DNA of 40,473 nucleotides from Terriglobia bacterium (GTDB lineage Bacteria > Acidobacteriota > Terriglobia > Terriglobales > Acidobacteriaceae). Below, piece by piece: positions 31,799 to 39,900 of the stretch (position 1 is the stretch's first letter; each line of letters begins with the position of its first letter). Position numbers and translations under genes: made by a program. The notes under the pieces are model-generated. The model did not search any database. It saw only the letters and a program-made list of their open reading frames with translations, and was not told the origin of the DNA. The stretch covers positions 1 through 40,473 of the forward strand of contig JAIQFW010000009.1 in the NCBI GenBank assembly GCA_020073105.1, written 5' to 3'.

Positions 31799-32824
31799 AT
31801 GACAACCACGGAAAAAGTGATAGGCAGTTCGGCAGTTGCGGAGAAAGCAGATTCCTCGGGGCTAAAGCCCACTCGGAATGACAACCTCCAGCAAAGCGAC
31901 AAGCGCCGCGCGCTGGGACGGGGGCTAGATTCGTTGTTGCCAGGGCCGCGCGTAGTGGCGGGAACGGCAATGGCAGCGATGGGTGCCGCTACTGCACCGG
32001 CGGGGCTTCCTGATGTGCAGGCGGCAGTTCGTGTGCCCGGTGATGTGATCGCGCAGATCGCGCTTGACCAGATCGACCACAATCCCTATCAGACACGAAC
32101 CTCGTTCGATCAGGCGACCTTGCAGGAGCTTGCCGATTCGATCCGCGCCAACGGCGTAGTTCAGCCGGTCGTCGTGCGGCATTCTGGGGACGGCCGCTTT
32201 GTGCTGATCCTGGGCGAGCGGCGATGCCGGGCATCCAGGCTGGCAGGGAAGACGACTGTGCCGGCGATCGTACGAACGGTCTCGGACGAGCAAGCAGCGG
32301 AGATGACCATTGTCGAAAACCTGCAGCGCCAGGACCTGAACTGCCTAGAGCAAGCCAACGCGTTCGCGCGGCTTAGCCGTGATTTCGGCTTGACCCAGGA
32401 GCAGATCGGGCAGCGCACCGGGTGCTCACGCGAATCGGTCTCGAACTACATGCGGCTGCTGAAGCTGCCGGCGGTAGTGCAGGAGTACCTGGCTGAGGGC
32501 AAGTTGGGATTCAGCGAGGCCCGGGTGCTGCTGCAGTTGACCGATCCAAGTCTGATTCCTGGCGTAGCAAAACAGGCGATTGATGCGGGGTTCTCCGTGG
32601 CGCAACTGACCATGGTAGTGAACCACCATAACTTTCCTCCCGATGCGCCAGCGCCGCCTGTCCGTGTGGTCGATCCGAATGTGCGCGCAGCCGAGGTAGA
32701 GTTGGAAAGAAGCCTGGGATGCAAAGTGCGCATCAGCGACCGCAAGGGAAAAGGGCATATCACGATTCAGTACTCGAGCCTGGAGGACTTTGATCGGGTG
32801 GTGGAGATGCTGGGGAGAAAGTAG
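31799..32824 (+). CDS. parB: Chromosome partitioning protein ParB (Spo0J)
   Basis: A 341-residue parS-binding CTPase. The conserved start RALGRGLDSLLPG appears at about residue 36, later than usual. Preceding residues include an in-frame copy of repeat family B (about residues 14-29, EKADSSGLKPTRND). The CTP-binding motif is GERRCRASRLAG; the HTH is LTQEQIGQRTGCSRESVSNY; the dimerisation C-terminus ends HITIQYSSLEDFDRVVEML. The initiation codon could lie inside or after the repeat, but no closer ATG before RALGRG is seen. Confidence 0.95.
   Translation: MTTTEKVIGSSAVAEKADSSGLKPTRNDNLQQSDKRRALGRGLDSLLPGPRVVAGTAMAAMGAATAPAGLPDVQAAVRVPGDVIAQIALDQIDHNPYQTRTSFDQATLQELADSIRANGVVQPVVVRHSGDGRFVLILGERRCRASRLAGKTTVPAIVRTVSDEQAAEMTIVENLQRQDLNCLEQANAFARLSRDFGLTQEQIGQRTGCSRESVSNYMRLLKLPAVVQEYLAEGKLGFSEARVLLQLTDPSLIPGVAKQAIDAGFSVAQLTMVVNHHNFPPDAPAPPVRVVDPNVRAAEVELERSLGCKVRISDRKGKGHITIQYSSLEDFDRVVEMLGRK
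31838..31884. repeat. Repeat family B, copy 2 (inside parB)
   Basis: About 47 bp, from GCGGAGAAAGCAGATTCC through CTCGGAATGACAACC. It is the reverse-complement counterpart of the repeat inside rsmG at 29757-29806. It encodes the ParB N-terminal extension. Confidence 0.82.
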
Positions 32825-32948
32825 CGAACATAGCCAGCGCCTAGTGCCTAGTAGTGAGAGGGCGGCCGGTCAGGCTGCCCTTCTGGCTTGTGGCTTGCCG
32901 AGGACTGCATCGTTGGCACGGACAAGAGTGCCGGCAGCACAAGGATAA

Positions 32949-32968
32949 GACGGGCGAGGACGCCCGTC
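32949..32968. repeat. Intergenic hairpin between parB and the methyltransferase
   Basis: GACGGGCG, loop AGGA, CGCCCGTC. It lies between the convergent ends of parB and the methyltransferase gene and could serve as a bidirectional terminator, although there is no T-run. Confidence 0.5.
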
Positions 32969-32987
32969 CTCTATTGCTAAGTCAGAG

Positions 32988-33545
32988 CTACGCCCTCTTG
33001 AGCAGCGCTGCCTGGCTGCGGCGAATGGTGGGACGGTCGGCCAAACGAAAGCCAGCTTCGGACGCAGCTTGCAGCTCGGCGTCAAACTCAGCGGTTTTCA
33101 CGTGGCCGGTGGGTTCTGTGAGCAAGAAGGAGGCGCCCGGTTTTGAGGCCGCGGCCACCTCGGCGAAAAACCGTGCGGCATCCGGGAACTCATGAACTAC
33201 GGCGAAGGCCAGAGTGAAATCAACCGTGCCTGCCAAGTCGGCGATGCCCATTGAGTCACACGAAGCAAGCCTGAGATCCAGCCGCTCCAGAAGGCCGGCC
33301 CCGGTGGCGCGGCGTTTCAGCTTGTCAAGCATCTTCGACTGAACCTCCACCGCGATGACGCGGCCTGAGGCGCCGACCATGCGAGCCAGATCAAGGGTAA
33401 AAAAGCCCATGCCGGGGCCGGGTTCGAGAACCGTCATCCCCTGGCGGACGTGCGGGGCCAGAATCTTTGCCGGGTTCTGCCCGTAGCGCCGCCACGGATT
33501 CAAGAGAAAATATCCCAGCCACCAAGGGCAGACGCGATGAGACAT
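32988..33545 (-). CDS. Class I SAM-dependent methyltransferase
   Basis: A 185-residue methyltransferase. Motif I is VLEPGPGMGFFTLDLA, motif II is GRVIAVEVQSKMLDKLKRR, and motif IV is FTLAFAVVHEFPD. The C-terminal half is SAM-family-like (SKPGASFLLTEPTGHV). The N-terminus carries an aromatic stretch (CPWWLGYFLLNPWRR). The substrate is unknown. The start at 33545 is chosen over an upstream ATG that lacks conserved sequence. It converges on parB. Confidence 0.87.
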   Translation of the reverse strand: MSHRVCPWWLGYFLLNPWRRYGQNPAKILAPHVRQGMTVLEPGPGMGFFTLDLARMVGASGRVIAVEVQSKMLDKLKRRATGAGLLERLDLRLASCDSMGIADLAGTVDFTLAFAVVHEFPDAARFFAEVAAASKPGASFLLTEPTGHVKTAEFDAELQAASEAGFRLADRPTIRRSQAALLKRA

Positions 33546-33639
33546 CGTGTGCCTCGCACTTGTGATCATAGCCGAGTACGGGATCCTGCTGCGCCAGGAA
33601 CGATGTTGATGGCCGTCGCCTCGCGGTTGCAGGAACGAC

Positions 33640-33674
33640 CAGTTGTCAGTTCCCAGTTCTCGGTTCTCAGTTTT
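33640..33674. repeat. Five tandem 7-bp repeats (CAGTTYY)
   Basis: CAGTTGT, CAGTTCC, CAGTTCT, CGGTTCT and CAGTTTT follow each other without gaps. It is a degenerate heptamer microsatellite in an intergenic region (33546-33800) with no supported gene. Confidence 0.8.
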
Positions 33675-33800
33675 TGGCGCCCGAAAGGGAGCGAATCTAT
33701 TCGTGCAAGAATCAGCATCGTAAACCGTGGGAGGAAGGACAAGTCCGGGGTGTCTTGTCGGGGGCTCGAGTGGTAGTCTGCGTATCGTCTGACGTGCGGA

Positions 33801-34112
33801 GTGGGAAGAGTGCTTGATATTGCAATGCTACAGTCGGTCGCCGAGCAGATGATGGAGGCCGCCCAGGTCATGGCTGGCGGGAAGAGTTTCCCGGTGAAGC
33901 GTACCAGCTCCAAGCGGCTGAAGACCGTCCGGTTCGAGGTGAACGGACGGGCGTATCAGGCGATCGAGCAGAATCCCGACAAACCTAGCCGATGGGGCCA
34001 GCTTGCGCGCGCAGGGCATCGCGTGGTCCAGTTCCGCGATATTGAGACCGGTAAATATGTAGCGGTCGCAGTGGATGACGATGTGCGGGAGTATGCGAAG
34101 CGCAGATCGTGA
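33801..34112 (+). CDS. Small hypothetical protein
   Basis: A 103-residue protein with GTG start; a second GTG at 33810 and an ATG at 33828 are alternatives. The first half is helical (MLQSVAEQMMEAAQVMAGG). The second half looks beta (KTVRFEVNGRAYQAIEQNPD, GHRVVQFRDIETGKYVAVAV). I do not recognise a family. Its frame is well-formed with normal codon use. Confidence 0.62.
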   Translation: MGRVLDIAMLQSVAEQMMEAAQVMAGGKSFPVKRTSSKRLKTVRFEVNGRAYQAIEQNPDKPSRWGQLARAGHRVVQFRDIETGKYVAVAVDDDVREYAKRRS

Positions 34113-34491
34113 ATTGGTAAGTCTCGCGCCCTCGGATGGAAGAAGATGAGGAACCTCAACTGTCACTAACCAAGAGAAGCAACCGTGGAACGTTGGGACT
34201 TCAATAGGCCCGTAGTCGCTCCATCTGGGTTAGGTTCTGCACTGCTGCAGGGCAGAAAGTGGGACGGAAGCAGCCCAACCCCAGGGCATTGGCGCACCCC
34301 CAAGTACTTCCCGGCTTTGTATCTACGAGACAGACTAGTAGTTAGTAGGGACGATAGGCTCTATTGCAAAACCCCAAGTTCAAGTATAGTTTTGGCGCGC
34401 AAATGTGGGTCTGCGTATTCCGAACGGACGAGGGCCCCGCTCCCGACTCGCCTTTCGAAGGAAGAAAAATTTCAAAAACTCAGGAGAGACA
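34113..34491 (+). other. Intergenic region, probable promoter of the kelch-like gene
   Basis: About 380 bp. Two overlapping frames here have no recognisable domain. TTGCAA (34364-34369) and TATAGT (34385-34390), with 15-bp spacing, give a weak promoter candidate about 100 bp upstream of the next gene. The stretch 34440-34491 provides its leader and Shine-Dalgarno (CAGGAGAGA). Confidence 0.45.
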
Positions 34492-35934
34492 ATGAGGGTG
34501 TTGAGAACACTTTGCCTAACGCTTATCGTTACGCTGATCGGGGCCGGTAGCGCCCTTTCGCAATCGTGGACAGCGTTGAAGCACCAACCGAGCTTTGCCG
34601 CCGGCGTGGCGCTGCTCCTTACCGATGGGACAGTCATGGTGCAGGACGCTGGGGGACAGAATTGGTGGAAGCTTACGCCGGATAGTCATGCCAGTTACAT
34701 CAACGGAACGTGGAAACAGCTAGCTTCGCTGCCGTCCAATTACAGCCCACTGTATTTTTCTTCTGCGGTGCTGCCCGACGGCCGGGTCATTGTTGAGGGC
34801 GGTGAATACAATTTCTTCAATCCAACCTGGACGAACCTGGGCGCGATCTACGATCCTCTTGCCAACAAATGGACGTCGGTAAGTCCTCCGAGCGGTTGGG
34901 CCAACATTGGCGACGCGCAGAGTGTGATTTTGTCTGATGGCACGTACATGCAGGCCAATGCCCTGAATACGCAGCAGGCGACGTTGAACGCCCAGACCCT
35001 TACCTGGACCAATCTCACCAATACCGGGAAGAGGGACAGGTTTGACGAGGAAGGCTGGACACTGCTGCCCGACGGCACGATACTCACGGTGGATGCACTG
35101 AACGCACCCAACGCCGAGAAGTTCATTCCCAGCACTGGAAAGTGGATCGACGCAGGGAACACGATCGTGCGGCTGGAGGATCCCGGCTCCCAGGAGATCG
35201 GGCCGCAGGTTTTGATGGCCGACGGAAAGGTGTTCTGCGTCGGAGCGACGGGACACAATGCGATCTACACGCCTCCGCCGAATCCCCAGGATCCGGGAAC
35301 GTGGGTTGTGGGTCCTGACTTCCCGAACATCGGAGGTCAGCTGGATGTCGGCGACGGTCCGGCAGCTTTGCTGCCCAATGGCAAGGTACTGGTCGCTGCC
35401 AGTCCCGGCATCTTCCTGCCCGACGTTCATTTCTTTGAATTTGACGGGGCGAAGCTGACCGAAGTTCCACGAACACCCAGTTCGCCGGGAGATACGTCCT
35501 ACCAGGACACCATGCTCGTACTTCCGACCGGACAAATTCTGCTTACCAACCAGGGTTCTGACGTTGAGGTCTACACTCCCAGCGGTGGACCCAAGGCGGC
35601 CTGGAAGCCGCGGATCACGTCGGTTCCCACACAGCTCACACGCGGGCAGACCTACCAACTCAGCGGCCGGGGGCTGAACGGCTTAGCGCAGGGAGCCATG
35701 TATGGGGACGATGCGCAAATGGCCACCAATTATCCGCTGGTGGTGATCTACAACAAAGCCAGCAAACATATTTTCTTCACTCGCACGCATGACCACAGCT
35801 TCATGGGCGTGCGTTACACGGGAGTGGTCAGCACCAATTTAGATGTGCCGTCCAACGTCGAAACCGGCGCCAGCTACCTGCTGGTGGTTACGAATGGGAT
35901 CCAGTCTTCTCCCGTATCGGTGACCGTGCAGTAG
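34492..35934 (+). CDS. Secreted kelch-repeat / galactose-oxidase-like protein
   Basis: A 480-residue exported protein. The start at 34492 follows CAGGAGAGACA. Signal peptide: LTLIVTLIGAGSALSQ. The body repeats kelch-type blades (LLLTDGTVMVQDAGG, AVLPDGRVIVEGGEYN, VILSDGTYMQANAL, TLLPDGTILTVDAL, VLPTGQILLTNQGSDVEVYT), about one per 50 residues, as in galactose oxidase propellers. The C-terminal part (ITSVPTQLTRGQTYQLSGRG and the final SYLLVVTNGIQSSPVSVTV) resembles the galactose-oxidase C-terminal Ig-like domain. The copper-Tyr-Cys site is not obvious, so enzymatic activity is doubtful. A strong hairpin follows. Confidence 0.83.
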   Translation: MRVLRTLCLTLIVTLIGAGSALSQSWTALKHQPSFAAGVALLLTDGTVMVQDAGGQNWWKLTPDSHASYINGTWKQLASLPSNYSPLYFSSAVLPDGRVIVEGGEYNFFNPTWTNLGAIYDPLANKWTSVSPPSGWANIGDAQSVILSDGTYMQANALNTQQATLNAQTLTWTNLTNTGKRDRFDEEGWTLLPDGTILTVDALNAPNAEKFIPSTGKWIDAGNTIVRLEDPGSQEIGPQVLMADGKVFCVGATGHNAIYTPPPNPQDPGTWVVGPDFPNIGGQLDVGDGPAALLPNGKVLVAASPGIFLPDVHFFEFDGAKLTEVPRTPSSPGDTSYQDTMLVLPTGQILLTNQGSDVEVYTPSGGPKAAWKPRITSVPTQLTRGQTYQLSGRGLNGLAQGAMYGDDAQMATNYPLVVIYNKASKHIFFTRTHDHSFMGVRYTGVVSTNLDVPSNVETGASYLLVVTNGIQSSPVSVTVQ

Positions 35935-35963
35935 GCGGTAACGCAGCAGATGGAGTGAGCTTG

Positions 35964-36008
35964 CAGGGCCGTTCTCCGGCTTCGAGTGTGAGCCGGGAAA
36001 CGGCCCTG
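35964..36008. terminator. Strong stem-loop after the kelch-like gene
   Basis: CAGGGCCGTTCTCCGGCT (35964-35981) pairs with AGCCGGGAAACGGCCCTG (35991-36008) at 16 of 18 positions, 9-nt loop. It begins 29 bp after the stop. No long T-run follows, so it may be a terminator or mRNA stabiliser. Confidence 0.65.
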
Positions 36009-36154
36009 TGAAGTCTTCCGCCCCGCGCTTGACACCCAGCCACTTTCCTATATAGTTCCTGCGCCAGCTTTTTCCCATCTCCTTAGCTCAGCCGTGGGAG
36101 CGGTTTTTGGCGGCTTGCAGCTGGGAAAAGCATTACTTTCGGGAGAAGACACCC

Positions 36155-37021
36155 ATGAAGAATTGCAGATCAAGCCTTTGCTCTTTAGTTGTGCTTTTGT
36201 CCTTACTCTCGGCCGCGGCGGCGGCCACTAGGCCGGTGGTAAACCTCAAGTTCAAAACCATAAATGTTCCAGGGGCACAGCAGACGGACATTTTCGGAGT
36301 AAACAACTCCTCGGTTGGGGTAGGTTCCTACGTCGACAGCCACGGCAGCCGCCACGGGTTTATGGCCGCCGGGGGAAAGATAACCGACATTGACGACCCG
36401 AATGGCACCAACACCTACTGCTTAGCCATCAACAATCACGGGGCGATAGTTGGCTATTACACCGCGGCAAACTTTAGCGCGCAGGCTTTCCTGTATGAGA
36501 ACGGAACCTTTACTGACATCGGTCCGGTGGGCTCTACCGGCTCACAGGCCCTGGGGATCAATGACCAGGGGGAAATAACCGGCAACTTCGGGGACGCCGG
36601 TGGCGTGCACGGTTTTCTGTGGGATGGAACGAGCTATACCGCTATCAACGTGCCCGGTGCCGCGTTCACACTCGGCGGCGGGATCAACAACGCCGGTCTT
36701 ATGACCGAGGTGTGGATTGATGCAGATGGAAGCGCCGAATCGTCGCTATACGACGGTTCGCAATTCACCACCATCAACGTTCCCGGAGCAGAGGATTCTT
36801 CCGCGGGTGCCATCAATAAGTTTGGCGACGTGGTCTTTTCCTGGGAAGACTCCAACGACAACTATCACGGGGCAGTGCTGCACGCGGGGAAGTTCTACAA
36901 CTTTGATGATCCCAAGGGTGTGAGAACTTTCGGCTACGGAATCAACGATCATCGAGTCATTGTGGGTGCATTCGTTCCGAGCGGAAGCTCGAACCACTCC
37001 GGGTACGGAGCGAAGCGCTGA
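36155..37021 (+). CDS. Secreted HAF-repeat-like protein
   Basis: A 288-residue exported protein. Signal peptide: SSLCSLVVLLSLLSAAAAA. It has repeated blades of type G-I-N-D/N-x-G-x-I-x-G: IFGVNNSSVGVGSYVD, LAINNHGAIVGYYT, LGINDQGEITGNFGD, GINNAGLMTEVWID and GINDHRVIVGAFV. These match HAF-type repeats that form secreted propellers. The start at 36155 is the one preceding the signal peptide; GGGAGAAG is upstream. Its 3' end overlaps the convergent YCF48-like gene. Confidence 0.8.
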   Translation: MKNCRSSLCSLVVLLSLLSAAAAATRPVVNLKFKTINVPGAQQTDIFGVNNSSVGVGSYVDSHGSRHGFMAAGGKITDIDDPNGTNTYCLAINNHGAIVGYYTAANFSAQAFLYENGTFTDIGPVGSTGSQALGINDQGEITGNFGDAGGVHGFLWDGTSYTAINVPGAAFTLGGGINNAGLMTEVWIDADGSAESSLYDGSQFTTINVPGAEDSSAGAINKFGDVVFSWEDSNDNYHGAVLHAGKFYNFDDPKGVRTFGYGINDHRVIVGAFVPSGSSNHSGYGAKR

Positions 37022-38127
37022 TCTGTAACTGCGGTGTGAATCTGACGATCACGCCCTTGGGACCGACGGCGATGGCGCGGCCGTCGGGCGCCACGCTAAG
37101 GGCGTTGAGATTCAGGTCCCAGATCTTCGTCCAGGGCTTGGCCGAAAGATCGTTAGAGCAGGCGGCGTGGGCGGAGCCAGCAACCAGGAGTGCGGAGCTT
37201 CGCTCCGCTGGACAGCCCCTTCGACTTCGCTCAGGGCAAGCTTGGGCGGCTGTCCCTACGCGAGAAGAGAAGGCCACTGCGGAGAAGTACCACTGCGGTG
37301 AGACCGCTGCCAGCTTCCAGGTAAGGCCGCCATCGTCGGTGGAGGCGAGGTTAGGGCCGCCTTTTTCGGGCTGCTTGTAATCTCCGCCGGCGATCACTCC
37401 GTTTTTTGAGTCGCGGAAGGCGATAGAGAAGATGCCGCTCGAATCCGCGCCGTGGACGATGGGTGTGTCGGCACTGCGGGGCGGAACCGGCGGCCGGTTT
37501 CATTACCACATGGCCGAGGTGAAGGATACCGACGCCGGCACCGGCTACTCCACGTCGCACGGCGGCGTCGTGGACCGCTATGCAGGTTCCGCTGGCAGCG
37601 AAGGCACCCTCGCTTTCGACCGCAGACGGGAGCGAGGCGGTGGGAATGGACTTCCAATGCTTGCCGCCATCTTTCGTAGTGATCAGCTCAAATTTGCCGT
37701 TTACGGGATCGCCGACCGCGATGCCGCGATCACGGTTCCAGAACGCCATGCAATCGAAGAAGCCCTTGGGGTTGTTGTTGGTGAATTGCAGGGCCCAGGT
37801 CTTGCCGGCGTCGGCGGTCTTGTAGATGCGCGATTGCTCGCCGGGGCCAGCCGCGAGCAAATATGCGACGTCGGCGCTGAAGGCCTCGACATCGCGAAAG
37901 TCGAGCGTTTCAGCGCCGGGAACCTGGGCGGCTTGCCAAGTCTCGCCGCCGTCGGTGGTACGGAGGTAGGTGCCGTGGGTGCCGCTGGCCCAGGCGACGT
38001 TGCGCGAGGGCGTGCTAATGCCGCGAAGATTCTCGGTGGTGTTGGACTTCTGCACAGCCAAGTCCTGCGCAAAGAGGCAGGACGACAGGAAGAGGGCGAC
38101 AAGAAAGACTCGCATGGGAGAGGCCAT
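36957..38127 (-). pseudogene. YCF48/BNR-repeat-like propeller gene, frameshifted and carrying a palindromic insertion
   Basis: The N-terminal part (38127 to about 37560) encodes a signal peptide (VFLVALFLSSCLFAQ) and sialidase-like BNR blades (YLRTTDGGETWQA, RIYKTADAGKTWALQF, ELITTKDGGKHWKSI), as in photosystem II assembly factor-like proteins. After ASGTCIAVHD the homology moves to another frame (PIVHGADSSGIFSIAFRDSK and NLASTDDGGLTWKLAA), ending near GPKGVIVRF. At least one frameshift in about 37450-37560 separates them. The palindromic element at 37192-37255 is read in frame as [16 protein letters not shown]. The gene follows dinB by 1 bp. Confidence 0.72.
37192..37255. repeat. Palindromic element family A, copy 5 (inside YCF48-like pseudogene)
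   Basis: GCGGAGC-ttc-GCTCCGC (37192-37208), then GGACAGCC (37211-37218) pairing with GGCTGTCC (37248-37255) around an inner segment (CCTTCGACTTCGCTCAGGGC). The orientation is reversed relative to the mnmE copies. On the minus strand it reads CPAERSSA, the same peptide as in mnmE copy 2. Confidence 0.75.
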
Positions 38128-38128
38128 C

Positions 38129-38611
38129 TTACGCCCACGCTCCCAGCAATCGCCGCACGTCGATCAATTGTCCCAGGTGATGAGAGTTGTGGTCGGCCAC
38201 GAGCAGGGCTTCGCGCAGAATGGTCTGGCCGTCTCCCCAGGGAATGCGGGCGAAGAGATCGGTCTTGGGATTCTTCACCAAAGCCTGCATAGCCTTCAGG
38301 TCGGCGCGAAATTTCTTGATGCTCGCGTTCCACGCAGCTGGGCTTGGCGGGGCCGCGGTCTTCGGCCAGTAGCCTTCGGGCCAGGCAGGAGAGACGTGCT
38401 TCGCGTTGCGGCTGAATTCCAGGATGTCCCACTGGGCAAGGCGCATGTGTTCGAGCAGCATCCACGGCGAGTGCGGCAGACCGACAGGTTTTTGGCCGCG
38501 GAGCTTGGCAGGGAGGTCCGCGATGACATCATCGAACTTGGCGTGGGCCCCGCCGCCTTGGAGAAGATAGAGAAGATGTTGGCGAAGAGAGCGGTCGTTA
38601 GCATCGGTCAT
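38129..38611 (-). CDS. DinB/DUF664-family protein
   Basis: A 160-residue four-helix protein. The metal-ligand histidines fit the segment [13 protein letters not shown] and the C-terminal motif [19 protein letters not shown], the hallmark of DinB/YfiT-type proteins. Members are often thiol-dependent transferases or of unknown function; the name reflects DNA-damage induction in Bacillus. The start at 38611 has GGAG upstream. It lies 43 bp after the UvrC-like gene, so an association with DNA damage is possible. Confidence 0.85.
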   Translation of the reverse strand: MTDANDRSLRQHLLYLLQGGGAHAKFDDVIADLPAKLRGQKPVGLPHSPWMLLEHMRLAQWDILEFSRNAKHVSPAWPEGYWPKTAAPPSPAAWNASIKKFRADLKAMQALVKNPKTDLFARIPWGDGQTILREALLVADHNSHHLGQLIDVRRLLGAWA

Positions 38612-38654
38612 CGTAATCTCCATTCGATTTTCATGTAGCGCCGGGACGGCGGCG

Positions 38655-39794
38655 CTACGGTTCAGCCTCGGGCTTTTCTCCCTTATAGACGCGTGAGATG
38701 CCGCGAACGATGCGGCGCAGGGGGAAGACGCCTTTCTCGTCCGCAAAAAAGATTTCGCCGCCGCGTTGACTGCGGTAGTACCAGCGTTTCAACAGGGCGA
38801 GATGCTCCATGGTTTGCAACGCACTACTGGGGCCAGCGGGGGAAAGAGCGGCCAGCGCTTCTTCCACCCGGGATTCCATGGATTGGGACTTGGTGTGCTC
38901 GGCGGACTGGATGAAGAAGGGCGCCGGACCGATCAAGCATCCAGCACTCACGCGGAAGAAATTGACTGCCCCCGAAACGACGCTGGGTTGAATCATCAAG
39001 GCTGCAAGGCGATCGATGCGGCGCACAACCTCCGGGAGCTGGGCGAGGACGGGTTTGAGCTTATCCAGCCGCGCATGAAGAGCGGCAGCGTTCTCGAATT
39101 CCAGGTCCGCCGAAACGGCATCGCGCTGCGTCGAGATTTCCCGCACCAGGGAATGCCCCCCGGTATCGAAGTACGATTGCACGCGGGAAACTTCCGTGTG
39201 GTATTCCTCGTCGGTGCAGCCCTTGAAGCACGGCGCCAGGCACATCTTCATTTCTGAGTAAATGCAGCCTGGGAAACTCGGGTCGGGATTCAAATCGTCC
39301 ACGCAGCGGCGCATTTTGAAGAAGTCGAGGGAATCATTGGCGTATTTTTCCGCGGCAGAGCGCGAAGGGAATGGTCCGTAGTAGATGGAGCGGCCGTTCA
39401 GGCGTCCCAGACGCGTGGTGATCGAGGCGCGCGGATACTCGTTTTCCAGGTGAAGCTTGACCAGGGGAGCAAAGCGCAGGCGCAGGCGATCGGTGTAAAT
39501 CTTGGGAAACGTTGCTCGCAGGACCTGGTAGAGCAGGAACCCTGACTCGAAGTCAGAACCGGTGGGAGAGTACTCGACCACACGGACCCGCTCGCGCAAG
39601 TTCAGGCGCTTGCTGTGCTCCGTGGGCGGGCCCAGCAAACGCTGCAGCCGGCGGCGGAGATTGGCGGTCTTACTGATGTAGGGCTCGGATTGCGGATCGG
39701 TGGCCCGGAGCAGGAATACTGCGGCCGCAGCCGGTACGGCAGCGAAGAGTTCGGCGTCATGGGCAGGGGCGAACTCGATCCGGGTCGAGAGCAC
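38655..39794 (-). CDS. Short UvrC-like GIY-YIG protein
   Basis: A 379-residue protein with an N-terminal GIY-YIG-like nuclease half (GVYLLR-equivalent [29 protein letters not shown]) and a UvrC-type central part ([25 protein letters not shown], a Cys cluster [17 protein letters not shown], then a UVR-like helix [17 protein letters not shown]). The C-terminal RNase H-like nuclease and helix-hairpin-helix domains of full UvrC (about 600 residues) are missing. It resembles Cho-like proteins or shortened acidobacterial UvrC homologues. In the first motif the usual tyrosine of GIY reads F. The start is GTG at 39794. Confidence 0.82.
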   Translation of the reverse strand: MLSTRIEFAPAHDAELFAAVPAAAAVFLLRATDPQSEPYISKTANLRRRLQRLLGPPTEHSKRLNLRERVRVVEYSPTGSDFESGFLLYQVLRATFPKIYTDRLRLRFAPLVKLHLENEYPRASITTRLGRLNGRSIYYGPFPSRSAAEKYANDSLDFFKMRRCVDDLNPDPSFPGCIYSEMKMCLAPCFKGCTDEEYHTEVSRVQSYFDTGGHSLVREISTQRDAVSADLEFENAAALHARLDKLKPVLAQLPEVVRRIDRLAALMIQPSVVSGAVNFFRVSAGCLIGPAPFFIQSAEHTKSQSMESRVEEALAALSPAGPSSALQTMEHLALLKRWYYRSQRGGEIFFADEKGVFPLRRIVRGISRVYKGEKPEAEP

Positions 39795-39820
39795 CAGGAC
39801 ATTTTAGTCGGAAAAGCTTG

Positions 39821-39893
39821 CGCCGCAGATTTAAGCGGATGAACGCTGATTTCTGGTGGAACAATCAGCGTTGATCTGCGTAAATCAGCGGCG
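39821..39893. repeat. Long imperfect palindrome between dnaC-like and uvrC-like genes
   Basis: An outer CGCCGC/GCGGCG pair encloses AACGCTGATT (39842-39851) and AATCAGCGTT (39863-39872). Similar words (TCTGCGTTGATCCGCG) occur near 29045-29060 and a shorter one (TCCGCAGAAATCCGCGGCG) near 25470-25488, suggesting a dispersed family. Confidence 0.6.
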
Positions 39894-39900
39894 AAAAGCC

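Noticed and set aside
34185-34550. A 121-residue plus-strand frame upstream of the kelch-like gene
   Set aside because: No domain, overlaps the signal peptide region of the next gene, and the composition looks non-coding.
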